Shown: positions 48,005 to 50,341 of the stretch, one piece after another
Layout of the letters: each line of letters opens with the position of its first letter
Numbering within the stretch: the first letter of the stretch is position 1
Source of the DNA: Acidobacteriota bacterium
GTDB lineage: Bacteria > Acidobacteriota > Vicinamibacteria > Vicinamibacterales > CAVVIG01
Assembly (NCBI GenBank): GCA_003222535.1
Contig: QHWJ01000245.1
Location: forward strand, 1 to 50,341
Direction: 5' to 3'
DNA length: 50,341 nt
The notes under the pieces: model-generated
Database searches by the model: none
What the model saw: the letters and a program-made list of their open reading frames with translations, nothing else
What the model was told of the DNA's origin: nothing
Position numbers and translations under genes: made by a program

Positions 48005-49813
48005 TCACTTCTGACTCTGACTTCTCACTTCTACCCTTTCGTCCCCTTTGTACTGCAGCTCGAACAGCTTGAAGTAGATCCCGCGGTGCGCGAGCAGCTC
48101 CTGATGCGTGCCCGATTCGCGGAGCTGTCCCTTGTGCAGAACGAGGATCTTGTCCATGTCTTGAATGGTCGACAGCCGATGCGCAATGGCGATCGTCGTC
48201 CGTCCCGCCATGAGCACCCGCAGCGCGTCGCGGATGATGAGCTCCGTCTCGGTGTCGACGCTCGAGGTCGCCTCGTCGAGAATCAGCACGCGCGGATCGA
48301 AGGCCAGCGCGCGGGCAAACGACAGCAGCTGCTTCTGCCCCACCGAGAGCGTGGATCCGCGCTCGGCGACGGCGCTCGCGTAACCGTCCGGCAGCCGCTC
48401 GATGAACGGTTCGGCGTGGACCGCGCCGGCGGCGCGCCGCACGCGCTCGTCGTCGATGGCCGGATGGCCGAGGCGGATGTTGTCCGCGATCGTGCCCGAG
48501 AAGAGGTGCACATCCTGCAGCACCAGACTGAACAATCCGCGGACGTCCGCCAGATCGAGGCGGCGGATGTCCACGCCATCGATGGTGATCCGCCCGCGCT
48601 TCACGTCGTAGAACCGCAGCAGCAGGTTGATCAGCGTCGTCTTTCCCGATCCCGTGGCGCCGACGATGCCGACCCGCTCGCCGGGACGGACGTCGAAGCT
48701 GATCCCCTTCAGCACCCAGGTTTCGTCCGACCCCTCGTTGTACGTGAACCACACGCCATCGAAGACGATATGGCCCTGGGCCGGAGCGGGGCGACGGGCG
48801 GGCAGGGCGGGCGACTCAATCGCAACCGGCTCGTCGAGGAGCTTGAAAATGCGCTCGGACGAGGCCATCGCCGCTTGCAGCACGTTGAACTTCTCCGACA
48901 TGTCGCTGATCGGCCGGAAGAACCGCTGCGAGTATTGGAGAAACGCGACGAGGGCGCCGAGCGTGAGCGTACGGCTCATCACGCCGCCGCCGCCGTACCA
49001 GATGATCAGCGCCGAGGCGAGCGTGGCCACCGCTTCGATCGCCGGGTAGAAGACGGCGTAGTAGAAAATCGATTCGATGTTCGCGTCCCGGTGCTTGCGG
49101 TCGATCTCGTCGAACCGCGCGAAGTTCAGCGCCTCCCGCCGGAAGAGCTGCACCGTCGACATCCCGGTGATGTTTTCCTGCAGGAAGGCATTGATGCGCG
49201 CGATCCAGCCGCGCACGACGCGGTACGAATCGCGGACGTTCCTGCGGAACCACTGTGTCACCAGGAAGATGATGGGCAGGACCGAGAACGCGACCAGCGC
49301 CAGCCGCCAGTTCATCCACAGCATCATCGCCATGATGCCGACGAGCGTGAACACGTCCCCGAAGACCGTGACGACGCCGGCCGTGAACAGGTCGTTGAGG
49401 ACGTCGACGTCCGACGTCACGCGCGTCATCAGGCGCCCCACGGGGTGGCGGTCGTAGTAGCGCAGGTCGAGGCGCTGGAGGTGGCGGTAAATCGCCATCC
49501 GCAGGTCGAACATGATCCGCTGCCCGGTGAGCTGCATCGTCCAGGTCTGGACGTATTCGGCCGCGAACGAGACGACGAGGACCGCCAGGTACAACGCGGC
49601 GAGGCTGTCCAGGCCGGCCATGCGCCGTGCGGCGATGAAGCGATCGATGGCGACCTTGATCAGATACGGCTGCATGAGCGACGCGATGCCCCCGACGACG
49701 ATGGTGACGAGCGCGATCGCAACCTGCCGCCAGTAGGGCCGCAGGTACTCCAGCAGCCGGCGCATCAGCCGCGCGTCGTAAGCTTTCCCGAGGATGTCGT
49801 CGTCTGTGGACAC
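48005..49813 (-). CDS. ABC exporter, MsbA/multidrug type (fused permease and ATPase)
   Basis: The 602-residue product has six membrane helices (about 25-310) and an ATPase domain with Walker A 'VGATGSGKTTLINLLLRFYD', Q-loop 'FSLVLQDVHLFSGTI', signature 'LSVGQKQLLSFARALAFDP', Walker B 'VLILDEATSSVD' and H-loop 'IAHRLSTI'. It is a half-transporter that should dimerise to export lipids or hydrophobic compounds. Lipid A flippase is possible given the lpx genes in the window, but the sequence does not decide it. The last residues come from a GAAGTGAGAAGTCAG-type repeat. Confidence 0.95.
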   Translation of the reverse strand: MSTDDDILGKAYDARLMRRLLEYLRPYWRQVAIALVTIVVGGIASLMQPYLIKVAIDRFIAARRMAGLDSLAALYLAVLVVSFAAEYVQTWTMQLTGQRIMFDLRMAIYRHLQRLDLRYYDRHPVGRLMTRVTSDVDVLNDLFTAGVVTVFGDVFTLVGIMAMMLWMNWRLALVAFSVLPIIFLVTQWFRRNVRDSYRVVRGWIARINAFLQENITGMSTVQLFRREALNFARFDEIDRKHRDANIESIFYYAVFYPAIEAVATLASALIIWYGGGGVMSRTLTLGALVAFLQYSQRFFRPISDMSEKFNVLQAAMASSERIFKLLDEPVAIESPALPARRPAPAQGHIVFDGVWFTYNEGSDETWVLKGISFDVRPGERVGIVGATGSGKTTLINLLLRFYDVKRGRITIDGVDIRRLDLADVRGLFSLVLQDVHLFSGTIADNIRLGHPAIDDERVRRAAGAVHAEPFIERLPDGYASAVAERGSTLSVGQKQLLSFARALAFDPRVLILDEATSSVDTETELIIRDALRVLMAGRTTIAIAHRLSTIQDMDKILVLHKGQLRESGTHQELLAHRGIYFKLFELQYKGDERVEVRSQSQK

Positions 49814-49819
49814 GGGAAG

Positions 49820-49922
49820 AGTCTGGTAATCGGGTAATTGGGTAATCCGGTAATTGGATTGGCCAATCGGCTCAACCGGCCAATCAATTACCCGATGACC
49901 AGATTACCCGATTACCCGATGA
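49820..49922. repeat. 8-nt ATTACCCG / CGGGTAAT tract, inverted halves
   Basis: GGTAATCGGGTAATTGGGTA-like units face ATTACCCGATGACC and ATTACCCGATTACCCGATG across a central TTGGCCAATC. It separates the ABC gene from the permease remnant and is the same family as 34684-34792. It joins the 5' end of the pseudogene directly. Confidence 0.87.
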
Positions 49923-50341
49923 TTGCCCGTGATCATCGCGACCCTGGCCATCGGCATCGGCGCCGGCACGGCGGTCTTCAGCATCGCAAGCGCGGTGCTG
50001 CTGCGCCCGCTGCCGCACGCGGATCCGGCGCGCCTCGTGCGCATCTTCGAGACGAACCCGCTGAAGAACTGGACACGGAACATCGCGTCGCCGGCCAACT
50101 ACGCGGACTGGACACGTCAGAACACCGTCTTCACGGACGTCGCCGCCTACGAGCAGTTCAACTTCAACGGCAGCGGCGCGAGCGAGGTGTTCCTGACCGG
50201 GCCGGGAGAACCCCAGGGCTGAAAGCACTCGGCGTCACCGGCAACCTCTTCACAGAAATCAAGGCCGTCGACCGCGACCTCGCGTTGACGTCGGGCGCCA
50301 CGATGCGGGCGGTCGTGGACGAGTCGATGGGCGACCATCGC
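49923..50341 (+). pseudogene. Remnant of a MacB/FtsX-type ADOP permease
   Basis: The first part (IATLAIGIGAGTAVFS, then LLRPLPHADPARLVRIFE) is the N-terminal segment of ADOP-type ABC permeases common in Acidobacteriota. The usual first residues are replaced by repeat. After 'LTGPGEP' the frame meets TGA at 50220; a one-base shift restores 'GLKALGVTGNLFTE', and this jumps straight to 'KAVDRDLALTSGATMRAVVDESMG', which belongs near the C-terminal membrane domain of such proteins. So it is 5'-truncated, frameshifted and has lost several hundred internal codons. It may extend past the window. Confidence 0.85.

Overview
This is a strongly GC-rich chromosomal window with Gram-negative envelope genes (lipid A synthesis, M16 peptidases, MsbA-like exporter). 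A decayed MacB/FtsX permease of the ADOP type at the right edge, the abundance of short tandem and palindromic repeats, and the gene neighbourhoods together suggest an Acidobacteriota genome, perhaps class Vicinamibacteria. That placement is inference from family knowledge; no 16S gene or marker tree is available here.

Layout. 1-1.2 kb: 3' part of a secreted kelch plus collagen-like protein. 1.3-8.1 kb (minus): one tightly packed operon, lpxD, putative outer-membrane protein, catalytic M16 peptidase, non-catalytic M16 peptidase with a C-terminal LolA-like domain, lpxB. 8.1-9.7 kb (minus): a K+/H+-exchange-related protein and a secreted zinc phospholipase C/P1-nuclease-like protein. 9.7-13.9 kb: YdjM-like membrane protein, endonuclease IV, and an AMMECR1/MEMO pair. 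13.9-17.8 kb (plus): gatC, gatA, then an uncharacterised zinc peptidase coupled to an ATP-grasp ligase. 17.8-21.8 kb: small membrane proteins, an RpoZ-like protein, two Hsp20 genes and dnaK. 22-28.4 kb (plus): ymdB, xseA, xseB, ispA, tlyA, panE, nadK. 28.5-34.7 kb: mltG and ruvX (minus), a phosphodiesterase-like lipoprotein, a degenerate LytM factor and a degenerate S41 protease. 34.8-47.1 kb (plus): tRNA-Val, thrS, infC, rpmI, rplT, pheS, pheT, a ZapB-like gene, zapA, 6S RNA, rny, thiL, a DUF2062 gene and a 3D-domain gene. 47.1-50.3 kb: an AbiEii-like nucleotidyltransferase with a small partner, an ABC exporter, and the permease pseudogene.

The most unusual property is how far repeats have entered genes. 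At least six families are visible: a 9-nt array (consensus GACCTACCC), 7-nt arrays (CATCAGC and GGGGACT types), an 8-nt array (ATTACCCG), CTCTGTGTCC-like arrays, and several palindromic REP-like elements. They fill most gaps between genes and have also become coding sequence. Palindromes sit in frame inside gatA, ispA and pheT, each essential in most bacteria. A REP element supplies the N-terminus of the LytM factor, and repeats supply the signal peptide and a Gly/Ser/Arg linker of one M16 peptidase. 9-nt arrays supply C-terminal tails or stop codons for endonuclease IV, the YdjM-like protein, AMMECR1 and MltG. One 24-nt palindrome occurs identically, in opposite orientation, inside gatA and ispA.

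Other points of note: infC appears to start at ATC behind a strong Shine-Dalgarno; PheT lacks the EMAP-like tRNA-binding domain; the S41 protease has lost all three catalytic positions; and the peptidase/ATP-grasp pair is the best candidate here for an undescribed biochemical system.
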